From: Sarcodiotheca gaudichaudii
Lineage: Eukaryota > Rhodophyta > Florideophyceae > Gigartinales > Solieriaceae
Direction of reading: 5' to 3'
DNA length: 64,000 nt
Assembly: GCA_032355985.1 (NCBI GenBank)
Contig: JAUKVZ010000008.1
Coordinates: forward strand, 1 to 64,000
Shown here in pieces: positions 34,074-42,914 of the stretch. The notes under the pieces were generated by a model, which did not search any database, was not told the DNA's origin, and was given only the letters and a program-made list of their open reading frames with translations. The stretch's first letter is position 1. Each line of letters begins with the position of its first letter. The position numbers and the translations under genes were made by a program.

Positions 34074-35291
34074 TTACTTGTATGTGATCTCGTAAGAGAG
34101 GCGATCTTCGTCGTCGCGCGTCCATTCAAGGCGGACGGGCACGCGCAGGCCTGTGACTTCCAGCGATGGGGGAAGTGCGCCTTCCGGGTCAGGCGTCAGG
34201 ACGAGTTCGCTGGTCTTTCGTTTGATATCTGATGGCGGTGCGACGAAGAGATGATCCTCTTCGCTGGTGATGGTTCGCTTCATGCCGTGTTCGTAGGTTG
34301 TGACCTCGAACTCGATGGCGCGCAGTTTTCTTCGCAGATCGTCGATGCTGGTGACTGCGTAACTCTCGATGCCGAGTTCGCGAAGGCCTTCGGCCATGAA
34401 CTCGAGGCGCTCGGTGGCCGCGGAGATGGGATCGGGCTCGAGCTCGAGCATGAACTCGATCCAGGCATCCTCGAATGGATCGAGATTGCTGGAGCCGAAG
34501 GCGAGTTCGAAGGCCTGATCGTTCTGCCTGCCTGCGGCGAGCAGCTTCAGGTATTTGTTAAACGCTTTCTCATACTTGCCGTTGTCGGCATGGACGAGGA
34601 AGTGAGCGATGGCCCAGGATTGTGCGTATTGCAGCGATGATTGTGGATGTCCTCTGCTGACGCGCGCATTCCACTCGGGATACGTCATGAGGATGAGCTC
34701 TTCGAATGGAAGGTGCTCTTCCTCCTTGATCGCTTCGACGACGCTGAGCAGGCGGCCTTCGGGCACGAGGCCGAGGCGAAGTTTGCCGCGGATGAGCAGG
34801 GCGTGACCGAAGTATTCGGCGACGCCTTCATCGACCCACGGCGGCAGATCGTCACCAAGGCGCAGATGGGCGAACTGATGAAGGCCTTCGTGCTGGAGGA
34901 CGTGCCAGAGTCGTGAAGTGTCCTTGCCGCGGATCCATGTGGCGAGGCCTTCTTCACCGTTGTGCAGTCGGAAGAACATGCCTCCGGAGTTGGTGGCGTT
35001 GATGCCGCGTTCGGCGAGGCCGAGGAGATAGTCCTCCTGTTCGGCGAAGAGGTAGAGGTTGGACTTCGTGTTGTTTCGCTTGTTGAAGGCTGAGAATCGG
35101 CGCGTGAACTCGGCGTAGACGGCGTCCATGTGCTGGACATAGTCGCGAGCCTCGCGCGGATCGAGATTGGTGTGGACGATGTAGTTTCGACTCTTGAATG
35201 TCTCGAGCTCAGGGGCGGATTGGGCCAGCGCAAGCGATGCGATCAGGAGCGATGACAACACCACGGCGCTGAGGCATGCGCGCGGGGACAT
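34074..35291 (-). CDS. Secreted DUF1570 gluzincin-type peptidase
   Basis: 405 residues with a signal peptide (MSPRACLSAVVLSSLLIASL, cleaved near LAQ). The zinc site is QHEGLHQFAH (HExxH form HEGLH), with the third ligand Glu expected in WVDEGVAEYFG, as in peptidase MA/DUF1570 proteins. YNIVHTNLDPREA-like strands and AEFTRRFSAF at the start are usual for the family. A tail of beta-rich sequence from about residue 300 has no assigned domain. The ATG overlaps the alaS stop (TGATG), so it is translated after alaS. The pairing with a tRNA synthetase is positional and not known to be functional. Confidence 0.85.
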   Translation of the reverse strand: MSPRACLSAVVLSSLLIASLALAQSAPELETFKSRNYIVHTNLDPREARDYVQHMDAVYAEFTRRFSAFNKRNNTKSNLYLFAEQEDYLLGLAERGINATNSGGMFFRLHNGEEGLATWIRGKDTSRLWHVLQHEGLHQFAHLRLGDDLPPWVDEGVAEYFGHALLIRGKLRLGLVPEGRLLSVVEAIKEEEHLPFEELILMTYPEWNARVSRGHPQSSLQYAQSWAIAHFLVHADNGKYEKAFNKYLKLLAAGRQNDQAFELAFGSSNLDPFEDAWIEFMLELEPDPISAATERLEFMAEGLRELGIESYAVTSIDDLRRKLRAIEFEVTTYEHGMKRTITSEEDHLFVAPPSDIKRKTSELVLTPDPEGALPPSLEVTGLRVPVRLEWTRDDEDRLSYEITYK

Positions 35292-38278
35292 CAGGCGTGC
35301 GTCCTTGCGAATGCGTTCGCCGCTTCAATCGCTGCGGGGATGTTTTCCGGCTGCGTGCCGCCGCCTTGCGCTGAGTCGGGTTTGCCTCCGCCTTTGCCGC
35401 CGCATGCGCCGGCCGCCTCGCGCACCCAGTCGCCGGCCTTGAGTCCCTTTTCGATGAGGGGCTTGGGCACGTTGGCGACGATGACGACTTTGCCGGAGTC
35501 CTGATCATGGCCCATGAGCATGACGGCTGCGGCTTCGTGTCTGGAGCGGATGGTGTCCATGGCCGCGAGGAGCGCATTGCGATCGCCACCGGCGGCTTCG
35601 ATGTGTGCGACGATGACGTGATCGGAAGCTGCGTCGGCGATGTTGCGCGCTTCATCGACAGCGGCGCCTCGTTCGGCCTGGGCGAGGGCTTTGCGGGAGT
35701 CCTTGAGTTTCTCGCGCAGTTCATCGATGGAGTTCTGGATCGCGCGGCGCTGGGCGTAGGGAAGCAGTGTGTCCTCAATGGCATGGGCGAGGGCAGTGAC
35801 TTCGCGCTCAAGCTCGGCGCCTGCAAGTGATGCGGCGCGATTGACGCGCTCGGCCAGTGTGCGGCCATTGTCGATCGCTTCGGCGGCTGCGGCCTTGGTG
35901 AGCGCGACGACGCGCCGGACGCCCTTGGCGACGGCGGATTCCTCGATGATGGCGAAGTTGTCGATGTCTTTGGTGGAATCGACATGCGTGCCGCCGCAGA
36001 ACTCGATGGAGAGCTTGCGCCAATCGGGCGATGCAGGATCGGCGACAAGCGCACTGACGGGGGCGCCGATGGAGACGACGCGGACGGGATCGGGGTACGT
36101 CTCGCCGAAGACGGCGCGCAGGCCGTTGATGTCCTTGCCGGTGGCGAGGGGGGCGTCGTCCGCTGAGACGTGCAGATCCAGCGCGATCTGATCGCGGACG
36201 ATTGATTCGACCTTTTCGATCTCTTCCGGGGAGAGGCTGTGGGCGCAGCTGAAGTCGAAGCGCAGGCGATCATGGGCGACGAGTGAGCCCTTCTGATCGC
36301 TCTTGTCGCCGACGACTTCTCGCAGGCCGAGGTTGAGCAGATGCGTGGCGGTGTGATTCGCCATGACCTTTCTGCGGCGATCCTGTTCGACCTGCGCCTG
36401 GACGGTGTCGCCGACGCGCATGATGCCCTTGCTCATGCGGCCAACGTGCAGGACGAAGCCGCCGAAGGCGCGTGTCTCTTCGACGATGAACGTTCCGCCG
36501 GAGCGCGGGGAGATGGTTCCGGTGTCGCCGATCTGGCCGCCCATCTCGGCGTAGAAGGGCGTCTTATCGAGCACAATTCCGAAGCGATCGGTGGGTCGCT
36601 TGCTCGATGCGTCGAGATCTTCATCGAAGTCCCAGCCATTCCAGATGGCGCGGACGGTGGCGGAGATGGGCTTGAGGCCGAACTTGGCCTGATCGTCCGT
36701 CTCGCGAATGTTCATGTGACGAAGCTGGGCGACGGCTTCTGTTGGAAGCTCGGAAGCAGGGTGCTTCTCTTCACCCTGCGCGCCGCCGGAGCGTGCTTTT
36801 TCGCGCGCTTCTTCCATTTCAAGTTCAAAGCCCGCAATGTCAACTGTCAGGCCTCGCTCTTCAGCCATGATCTGTGTGAGATCAATAGGGAAGCCATACG
36901 TGTCGTGTAGCTTAAAAGCGGCGATCGCTGGGATAACCCATTTGCCTGCTTCAAGGAAGATCTTCACTTCCTTGGGATGGATCCACTTCCCGCTCTTGAC
37001 TCTCTCGGGATCTGGCGGGTCATCGAGATTCGCTTCCGTTACGTAGTCATCCTCTGCAACTCGAATCGTAAGGTCAGCCCATTGATTGAAAAGGTCGATG
37101 CCGCGATCGAGCGTGCGGCGGAAGGCTTCTTCCTCATCGCGGATCACATCGATGACATGCTGCGGATCCTTGCGCAGTTCGGGGAAGGCGTCGCCCATCG
37201 TTTCGATGACGACGGGCGCCAGTTCGCAGAGGAAGGCTTTGTCGACGCCGAGCGTCTGGCGGCCGTGGCGGACGGCGCGGCGGAGGATGCGGCGAAGCAC
37301 GTAGCCGCGGCCTTCGTTGGAAGGTTCGGCGCCATCGGTGATGGCGAAGGTGAGTGTGCGGATGTGATCGGCGATGACGCGATAGGCGATGTCGACGGGA
37401 TCGGTAAGATCGCCTTGATAGTCACGGGCGCCGCAGGTTTTCTTGATGGCGTTGAAGATGGGCGTGAAGAGATCGGTGTCGTAGTTGCTGTGCTTGCCCT
37501 GGAGGAGGCGCGTGACGCGCTCCAGGCCCATGCCGGTGTCGACATGTTTGGCGGGCAGGGGCGTGAGGCCGCTTTCGGATCGGTTGAACTGGATGAAGAC
37601 GAGATTCCAGATCTCGATGACATCCGGATGATCCTTGTTGACGAGGTTGTAGCCGGGCGTCTCGGCGCGCTCGGCGTCGGAGCGGCCGTCGTAGTGCAGT
37701 TCGCTGCACGGGCCGCAGGGGCCGGTGTCGCCCATTTCCCAGAAGTTGTCCTTCATGTCGCCGGGGAGGACGCGGCCTGCGGGAAGGTGGCGCAGCCAGA
37801 GTTCGTACGCTTCGCGATCGGGATCGAGGCCGAGATCCTTATTGCCTTCGAAGTATGTGGCGTACATGCGCTCAGGGTCGAGTCCCCAGACTTCGGTGAG
37901 CAGTTTCCACGCCCACTCGATGGCTTCGGGCTTGAAGTAGTCGCCGAAGGACCAGTTGCCGAGCATTTCGAAGAAGGTGTGGTGGTAGGTGTCCTTGCCG
38001 ACATCGTCGAGATCGTTGTGCTTGCCGCCGGCGCGGATGCATTTCTGGCTGTTGGTTGCGCGCTTGAGCTTGCCGAGATCTGTGGAGGGATCGGCCTGGC
38101 CGAGGAAGAGTGGCTTGTACTGGTTCATCCCCGCGTTCGTGAAGAGGAGCGTCGGGTCGTCGAGGGGCGCGACCGGGCTGGAGGGCACGAATGTGTGTGC
38201 GTGCTCCTTCACGAAGTAGTCGATGAACTGCTGTCGAATCTGAGCGCCGGTGAGCGCCGGGCTCGTCGTCGTGGACAT
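35291..38278 (-). CDS. alaS: Alanine--tRNA ligase
   Basis: 995 residues; members are usually 870-900, and part of the excess lies in an insertion. The catalytic core is plain: FVPSSPVAPLDDPTLLFTNA, FFEMLGNWSFGDYF and GMGLERV. The editing site has HTATHLLN and CGGTHV (Cys and His zinc ligands). The C-Ala domain ends the protein (GACGGKGGGKPDSAQGGG). Residues about 400-445 are an extra segment rich in charged residues before AFKLHDTYGFPIDLT. From about 36820 to 37095 the codon use is unlike the rest of the gene, A+T-richer, which suggests replacement of a central patch. AGAGAGG precedes the ATG. It attaches alanine to tRNA-Ala and clears mischarged Ser and Gly. Confidence 0.97.
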   Translation of the reverse strand: MSTTTSPALTGAQIRQQFIDYFVKEHAHTFVPSSPVAPLDDPTLLFTNAGMNQYKPLFLGQADPSTDLGKLKRATNSQKCIRAGGKHNDLDDVGKDTYHHTFFEMLGNWSFGDYFKPEAIEWAWKLLTEVWGLDPERMYATYFEGNKDLGLDPDREAYELWLRHLPAGRVLPGDMKDNFWEMGDTGPCGPCSELHYDGRSDAERAETPGYNLVNKDHPDVIEIWNLVFIQFNRSESGLTPLPAKHVDTGMGLERVTRLLQGKHSNYDTDLFTPIFNAIKKTCGARDYQGDLTDPVDIAYRVIADHIRTLTFAITDGAEPSNEGRGYVLRRILRRAVRHGRQTLGVDKAFLCELAPVVIETMGDAFPELRKDPQHVIDVIRDEEEAFRRTLDRGIDLFNQWADLTIRVAEDDYVTEANLDDPPDPERVKSGKWIHPKEVKIFLEAGKWVIPAIAAFKLHDTYGFPIDLTQIMAEERGLTVDIAGFELEMEEAREKARSGGAQGEEKHPASELPTEAVAQLRHMNIRETDDQAKFGLKPISATVRAIWNGWDFDEDLDASSKRPTDRFGIVLDKTPFYAEMGGQIGDTGTISPRSGGTFIVEETRAFGGFVLHVGRMSKGIMRVGDTVQAQVEQDRRRKVMANHTATHLLNLGLREVVGDKSDQKGSLVAHDRLRFDFSCAHSLSPEEIEKVESIVRDQIALDLHVSADDAPLATGKDINGLRAVFGETYPDPVRVVSIGAPVSALVADPASPDWRKLSIEFCGGTHVDSTKDIDNFAIIEESAVAKGVRRVVALTKAAAAEAIDNGRTLAERVNRAASLAGAELEREVTALAHAIEDTLLPYAQRRAIQNSIDELREKLKDSRKALAQAERGAAVDEARNIADAASDHVIVAHIEAAGGDRNALLAAMDTIRSRHEAAAVMLMGHDQDSGKVVIVANVPKPLIEKGLKAGDWVREAAGACGGKGGGKPDSAQGGGTQPENIPAAIEAANAFARTHA

Positions 38279-38374
38279 GAAAAACCTCTCTCGGTCAGGC
38301 GCGATGGCGTCTGTCAGGTGCTAGCGGGTGAGTCGCGATTATAGAGGCGGCGCGGGAGAGGATCGGCGGGCGAT

Positions 38375-39091
38375 TCAGGCTTCCTGCACGGGGTTTTCGA
38401 TGGCGCCGAGGCCCTCGATCTCGATGCGCACGGTGTCGCCGGCCTTGAGGAAGCGTTTGGGATCGCGAGCCATGCCGACGCCGCTGGGAGTGCCGGTGAG
38501 GATCAGAGTTCCCGGCGCGAGGGTCATGTCGCGCGTGATCTCGGCCAGCAGCGTGCGAATGGGGAAGATCATCTGGCTGGTGGGGGCGTGCTGCATTTCC
38601 TCGCCGCTGACGGTGGTGCGGACGGTGAGCGCCTGGGGATCTGCGATCTCGGAGGCGGGCGTGACGCGAGGGCCGATGGGGCAGAAGGTGTCGAAGCTCT
38701 TGCCTCGATAGAACTGGCCGCCGGCGCCCTTTTTCTGCCACCAGCGTGCGGAGACATCGTTGGCGACGACGTAGCCGAGGATGTAGTCCAGCGCGTTCTC
38801 TTCGGTGAGATTCTTCGCGGCGCGGCCGATGATGACGCCGAGCTCGCCTTCGAAATCGACCTGCTCCTGATCGGCGCATGCCTTCGGGAGGATGATCGGG
38901 TCGCCGGAGAGGCTGGCGCTGGAGGGGTTCTTGGTGAAGAGCATGGGGCGATCGGGAACATCGGCGCCCTGCTCGTGGGCGTGTTCGGCGTAGTTGCGGC
39001 CGACGCCGATGATGTGGTGGATGCAGAGATCGCGGCCGTCGTCTGCGGCGCCTTTGACGGCGACGCCGTATGTATTTCGGATGAGATCCAT
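38375..39091 (-). CDS. Fumarylacetoacetate hydrolase-family protein
   Basis: 238 residues. Family marks are GVGRNYAEHAHEQG, the metal-site VDFEGELGVIIGR, DYILGYVVANDVSARWWQ, SFDTFCPIGPRV and GTPSGVGMARDP. Members hydrolyse or decarboxylate 2-keto acids such as acylpyruvates, oxaloacetate or 2-oxo-hydratase products. As the last gene of the kynurenine cluster, a role on a 2-oxo acid from the lower 2-aminomuconate branch (an oxalocrotonate decarboxylase-like step) is plausible but unproven. An ATG three codons earlier is possible. The gap to alaS is 96 bases. Confidence 0.88.
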   Translation of the reverse strand: MDLIRNTYGVAVKGAADDGRDLCIHHIIGVGRNYAEHAHEQGADVPDRPMLFTKNPSSASLSGDPIILPKACADQEQVDFEGELGVIIGRAAKNLTEENALDYILGYVVANDVSARWWQKKGAGGQFYRGKSFDTFCPIGPRVTPASEIADPQALTVRTTVSGEEMQHAPTSQMIFPIRTLLAEITRDMTLAPGTLILTGTPSGVGMARDPKRFLKAGDTVRIEIEGLGAIENPVQEA

Positions 39092-39123
39092 GGCGCGCAT
39101 CGTAGCGTGCCGCCTGCTGCGGA

Positions 39124-39741
39124 TCAGAGCGTTCGCAGCACGGCGCGAACGGGGCTGGCGTCGAAACCCATCAGTTTCAGCGGCAGGGCGATGAGTTCGT
39201 ACTCGCCATCAGGCACGCCATCGAGGACGAGGCCTTCGAGGATGGCCATGTCGTGTCGCAGGATGGCTTGGTGCGAAGGAAGATCCTTCGAGTCGATCAG
39301 GTCGACGCTGGGCGTGTCGATGCCGACGGTGCGCACGCCTTTGGATGCGAGATGGTCGATCAGCGCCGGATCGAGGGCGGCGAAGTCGCGATTGAAGTCG
39401 TCGGGATCGGGGAAGGTGCCGGTGCGGATGATCACGCGCTGCTGCGCGATGGGCGCGAGAAGATCGGACTCGGTGGCGCGGGCGCCTTTGGCGACTTCGG
39501 CGGTGACGACCTGGCAGGGGCCGAGATACTGGGACAGATCGCGCTCGCCGATGCCGGGCGCGTTCTTGCCATAGTGATTAGGGCCATCGGCGTGGGCGCC
39601 GAGATGGACCGTCGCGCGAAGTGTGGAGAGTGTGACGCTGTCGCCACGAGCAAGGTCGCAGAGGATCTCGCGGGATGGAGGCGTGTCGCCGGGCCAGACC
39701 TCGAGGGATTCGGTGATCGCGGGTGTGATGTCGTAGAGCAT
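39124..39741 (-). CDS. kynB: Kynurenine formamidase (cyclase family)
   Basis: 205 residues, the normal size. The metal-binding motif is HLGAHADGPNHYGKNAPGIG (HxGxHxDxPxH form), after YDITPAITESLEVWPGDTPP, a characteristic start. VGIDTPSVDLIDSKDLPSH and the end SHQAILRHDMAILEGLVLDG are typical KynB. It removes formate from N-formylkynurenine to give kynurenine. It starts directly at the kmo stop, so both are made together. Confidence 0.94.
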   Translation of the reverse strand: MLYDITPAITESLEVWPGDTPPSREILCDLARGDSVTLSTLRATVHLGAHADGPNHYGKNAPGIGERDLSQYLGPCQVVTAEVAKGARATESDLLAPIAQQRVIIRTGTFPDPDDFNRDFAALDPALIDHLASKGVRTVGIDTPSVDLIDSKDLPSHQAILRHDMAILEGLVLDGVPDGEYELIALPLKLMGFDASPVRAVLRTL

Positions 39742-41082
39742 CTACAGCGCCAGTCCGATGAGGAATGCGATGAGCAGCGCGATGATCAGGAGCGAGACGC
39801 GGCCGACTCGACGTATCAGCGCCGCCTGCCTGTGGGCAATATCGCGCGCTTCGGCGTAAGGGACGTTTGAAAAGCTGACCATGTTGTAGAGCGGGCGGTA
39901 CCAGCCGGGCAACAGCTTGTGCAGCGTCTTTTCAAACTTCTTCTTGCGCAGGAAGGCGGGGGAGCCGGTGTGATCGCGCATTTCGATGAAGTTGTCGATC
40001 GCCATGTCGGCGATGGCGTCGGCGTTGGCTTTGCGCTCGGTTTCGTACGCCTCGAAGGCCGCGGCGAGATCGTTGGGCGAGTCGGTGATGCAGGCGCTCA
40101 GGATGCGGCAATCCTCGAAGGCGGCGTTCATGCCCTGGCCATAGAAGGGCACGATGGCGTGCGCCGCATCGCCGAGCATGACGACCTTGTCTTCATGTCG
40201 CCAGGGGAAGCAGCGCACTGTGCCGAGCGGGCTGGTGGGGTTGTGCTCGAAATCTTTGAGCAATGTCGGCATCAGCGGCACGGCGTCGCGGAACTCCTGA
40301 TCGAAGAACTCCTGCACGCTGTCGCGATCGGGCAGGGCGGCGAAGCTGTTGGCGCCATCGAGTGGCCAGAAGCAGGTGCAGGTGAATGATCTGTCCTTAT
40401 TCGGCAGGGCGATCATCATGAATCCGCCGCGAGGCCAGATGTGCAGGGCGTTGGGCTCCATCGCGAAGTCGCCGGACTCTGTCGGCGGGATGGAGAGCTC
40501 CTTGTAGCCGTGGGCGAGGAACTCGACGCCGTGGGAGAAGGGGGGTCGTTCAGCAAATGCGCGGCGAACGACGGAGCCTGCGCCGTCGGCGCCGATGACG
40601 ACACGTGCCTGTTCCATGCGCTCTTCACCGGAGCGTTGATCCTGGAGCCGGATCGCGGGTCCATCGAGATTGATGTCGACGAGTTTCTGATCGAAAAAGA
40701 GGCGCACATGTTTGTGCTCTTCGACGGCGTTGAGCAGTGTGATATTCAGGCCGCCTCGTGAGACGGAGTTGATGGCTTCGTCGGGATTCTTGCTGTAGGG
40801 CTGGAATGCGAGTTCGCCGGCCTTGTTGTGCATCATGCGGCCGCGCATGGGGATGGCGTCTTCGAGCACGCGCTGTGCGAGTTCGACTTCCTTCAGGGCG
40901 GTGATGCCGCGCGTGGAGAGGGCGAGATTGATGGATCGACCACCGATGAATCCCTGGGCGCGAGGATCGGGCCTGCTGTCGTAGAGATCGACGGTATGCC
41001 CGGCGCGAGCCAGATAGTTGGCCATCAGCGCGCCGCCGAGTCCGGCGCCGATGATCGTGAATGCGGGCGTTTGCTCAGCCAT
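39742..41082 (-). CDS. kmo: Kynurenine 3-monooxygenase
   Basis: 446 residues. The FAD site is IIGAGLGGALMANYLARAG, then GGRSINLALSTRG (a KMO hallmark), VIGADGAGSVVRRAF and GDAAHAIVPFYGQGMNAAFEDC. It is a flavoprotein hydroxylase that turns kynurenine into 3-hydroxykynurenine with NADPH and oxygen. A C-terminal membrane helix (LLIIALLIAFLIGLAL) anchors it, as in many KMO proteins. The gene lies between the SRPBCC protein (21 bases) and kynB (no gap). Confidence 0.96.
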   Translation of the reverse strand: MAEQTPAFTIIGAGLGGALMANYLARAGHTVDLYDSRPDPRAQGFIGGRSINLALSTRGITALKEVELAQRVLEDAIPMRGRMMHNKAGELAFQPYSKNPDEAINSVSRGGLNITLLNAVEEHKHVRLFFDQKLVDINLDGPAIRLQDQRSGEERMEQARVVIGADGAGSVVRRAFAERPPFSHGVEFLAHGYKELSIPPTESGDFAMEPNALHIWPRGGFMMIALPNKDRSFTCTCFWPLDGANSFAALPDRDSVQEFFDQEFRDAVPLMPTLLKDFEHNPTSPLGTVRCFPWRHEDKVVMLGDAAHAIVPFYGQGMNAAFEDCRILSACITDSPNDLAAAFEAYETERKANADAIADMAIDNFIEMRDHTGSPAFLRKKKFEKTLHKLLPGWYRPLYNMVSFSNVPYAEARDIAHRQAALIRRVGRVSLLIIALLIAFLIGLAL

Positions 41083-41103
41083 CGTTGCGACGTCCTGTCG
41101 TCA

Positions 41104-41556
41104 TCACTGATCAGCGTATCCCATATCCCACGTCCGGCGGGGATCATGATTGCGTAGATCGACGCCGAAGTCGACGTGCGCCTTGAGTGGAAAAAGAACG
41201 TTGAGCCAGCCGGCGATCTGCTGGGCGCGGGCATCCTGCGGAACGCCCTGCTCGGTGAGTGTGAGATCCGTGCCGCCGGCGCCATCGGATGCGATGTCAA
41301 AGGTGACGATCGTGTCGTCGAAATAGGTCAGGCGGAAGAGTGAAGGCTCGACGCGATCGAGGATCTTTGATCGAAGGCGTTCGCCGTTGATGAACTCAAA
41401 AGTGATTTCGCCATCTTGTTCCTGCGCGGATTCGGCCCAGAATGCGGCGCGGCCTTCGTCTGTCGAAAGTGCGCGATAGACATCGTCGGGGCTGGATGTG
41501 AAGTGCAGCTTCCAGCGAATCACATCGGGATCGGACTGGAAGGATTGGTCGTTCAT
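41104..41556 (-). CDS. SRPBCC (AHSA1-like) domain protein
   Basis: 150 residues from MNDQSFQSDPDVIRWKLHFT. The frame runs further upstream but overlaps kynU wastefully, and this ATG sits 16 bases below the kynU stop. The sequence follows the AHSA1 START-like pattern: SSPDDVYRALSTDEGRAAFW, TFEFINGERLRSKI, and FRLTYFDDTIVTFDI, ending with a long helix (QIAGWLNVLFPLKAHVD). Such folds bind hydrophobic ligands. Its steady position between kynU and kmo suggests it handles a pathway intermediate or product, but no such role is established. Confidence 0.8.
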   Translation of the reverse strand: MNDQSFQSDPDVIRWKLHFTSSPDDVYRALSTDEGRAAFWAESAQEQDGEITFEFINGERLRSKILDRVEPSLFRLTYFDDTIVTFDIASDGAGGTDLTLTEQGVPQDARAQQIAGWLNVLFPLKAHVDFGVDLRNHDPRRTWDMGYADQ

Positions 41557-41572
41557 CGTGCGTGGCGGCGCT

Positions 41573-42871
41573 TCAGGCGTTGAGCGCTTCGCGAAGGCGC
41601 TGTGCGGCGAGCCAGACATCGTGATACGAGTTGTAGAGAGCCGCGGGCGCGAGGCGGATGATGTTGGGCTCTCGGAAGTCAGCGACGACGCCATGATCCT
41701 GCAGTTTGTCGCGGAATGGGCGGCCCTGGCCTTCGACGATGATGGAGAGTTGGGCGCCGCGCTGCGCCGGATCACGCGGCGTGATGATCTGCAGGCGCTC
41801 GTCGCCGATGTCATCGATCAGCGCTTCGAGGAATCCGGTGAGCTTGAGTGACTTGGCGCGGATGGCGTCCATGCCGACGCGATCGAAGATCTCCATCGAC
41901 GCCTTGAGGGGCGCCATCGCCATGATGGGCGGGTTGGAGAGTTGCCACGCATCGGCGCCGGGGCCGGCGTCAAACTTCGGCGCCATCTTGAAACGCGTGG
42001 TTGGATCCGTGCCCCACCAGCCTTCAAAACGCGGCAACGTCTCGCGATGGTGCTTCTCGTGCACGAAGCAGCCGGCGACTGCGCCGGGGCCGGAGTTGAG
42101 ATACTTGTACGAGCACCAGGCGGCGAAGTCGATGTTCCAGTCGTGCAGCTTGAGCGGCACATTGCCTGCGGCGTGCGCCAGATCGAGGCCGCAGATGGCG
42201 CCGATGTCATGGGCGATGCGCGCGATCGATTCGAGATCGAAGAGCTGGCCCGTTACATAATTGACCGCGCCGAGCAGGACGAGCGCGATGGAATCGCCTT
42301 GCTCGCGCAGTGTCTTCTCGATGTCTTCGGCGCGCAGTGTGTGTTCACCATCGCGCGGGGTGAGGGCGAGGATGGCGTCGTCTGGATCGAAGCCGTGGAA
42401 TCGCGCCTGGCTGGCGACGGCATGGCAATCGGATGGAAAGGCGCCGCGTTCGATGACGATGCGATAGCGCTGCTTCGTCGGCCTGTAGAACGAGACCATC
42501 ATGAGATGAAGGTTCGTCGTGAGGCTGTTCATCATCACGACTTCACTCGGATCGGCGCCGACGAGTCGGGCGGCCATCGGGTGGAAGAGTTCGTGATAGC
42601 TGAACCAGGGATTGGCGCCATCGAAATGAGCATCGACGGCGAGGTTGGACCAGTCGGTCAGCTCCTGCTCCAGCGCGTCGCGGACGGCTCTGGGCATCAG
42701 GCCGAGTGAGTTGCCGGTGAGGTAGACGATGTCGCGGCCGGCCTTCTTTGAGAGGGCCTGCGGCATTGCGAAAAGATCGCGCTCCTGGCGCAGGGGATCC
42801 TGCGCGTCGAGGCTCTTGGCCGCAGTTTCGGTGAGTTCGATGGTCTGGCCATGGATGACTGCGCTGGTCAT
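41573..42871 (-). CDS. kynU: Kynureninase
   Basis: 432 residues, close to the usual length. IVYLTGNSLGLMPRAVRDAL at the start, GAFPSDCHAVASQ and GLDLAHAAGNVPLKLHDWNI are family marks, and the PLP lysine lies in AWCSYKYLNSGPGA. FEGWWGTDPTTRFKMAPKFD and PADFREPNIIRLAP-like words follow. It is a PLP enzyme that cleaves 3-hydroxykynurenine to 3-hydroxyanthranilate and alanine. It lies in the middle of the cluster, 43 bases below an unidentified secreted protein. Confidence 0.97.
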   Translation of the reverse strand: MTSAVIHGQTIELTETAAKSLDAQDPLRQERDLFAMPQALSKKAGRDIVYLTGNSLGLMPRAVRDALEQELTDWSNLAVDAHFDGANPWFSYHELFHPMAARLVGADPSEVVMMNSLTTNLHLMMVSFYRPTKQRYRIVIERGAFPSDCHAVASQARFHGFDPDDAILALTPRDGEHTLRAEDIEKTLREQGDSIALVLLGAVNYVTGQLFDLESIARIAHDIGAICGLDLAHAAGNVPLKLHDWNIDFAAWCSYKYLNSGPGAVAGCFVHEKHHRETLPRFEGWWGTDPTTRFKMAPKFDAGPGADAWQLSNPPIMAMAPLKASMEIFDRVGMDAIRAKSLKLTGFLEALIDDIGDERLQIITPRDPAQRGAQLSIIVEGQGRPFRDKLQDHGVVADFREPNIIRLAPAALYNSYHDVWLAAQRLREALNA

Positions 42872-42914
42872 GGGGCCATCGTAGCCGCAGGCGTCCTTCG
42901 CTTCCTGCGGCGGC

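Noticed and set aside
36977-38344. 455-residue plus-strand frame opposite alaS
   Set aside because: The minus-strand alaS is unmistakable; the plus frame is a composition shadow of it.
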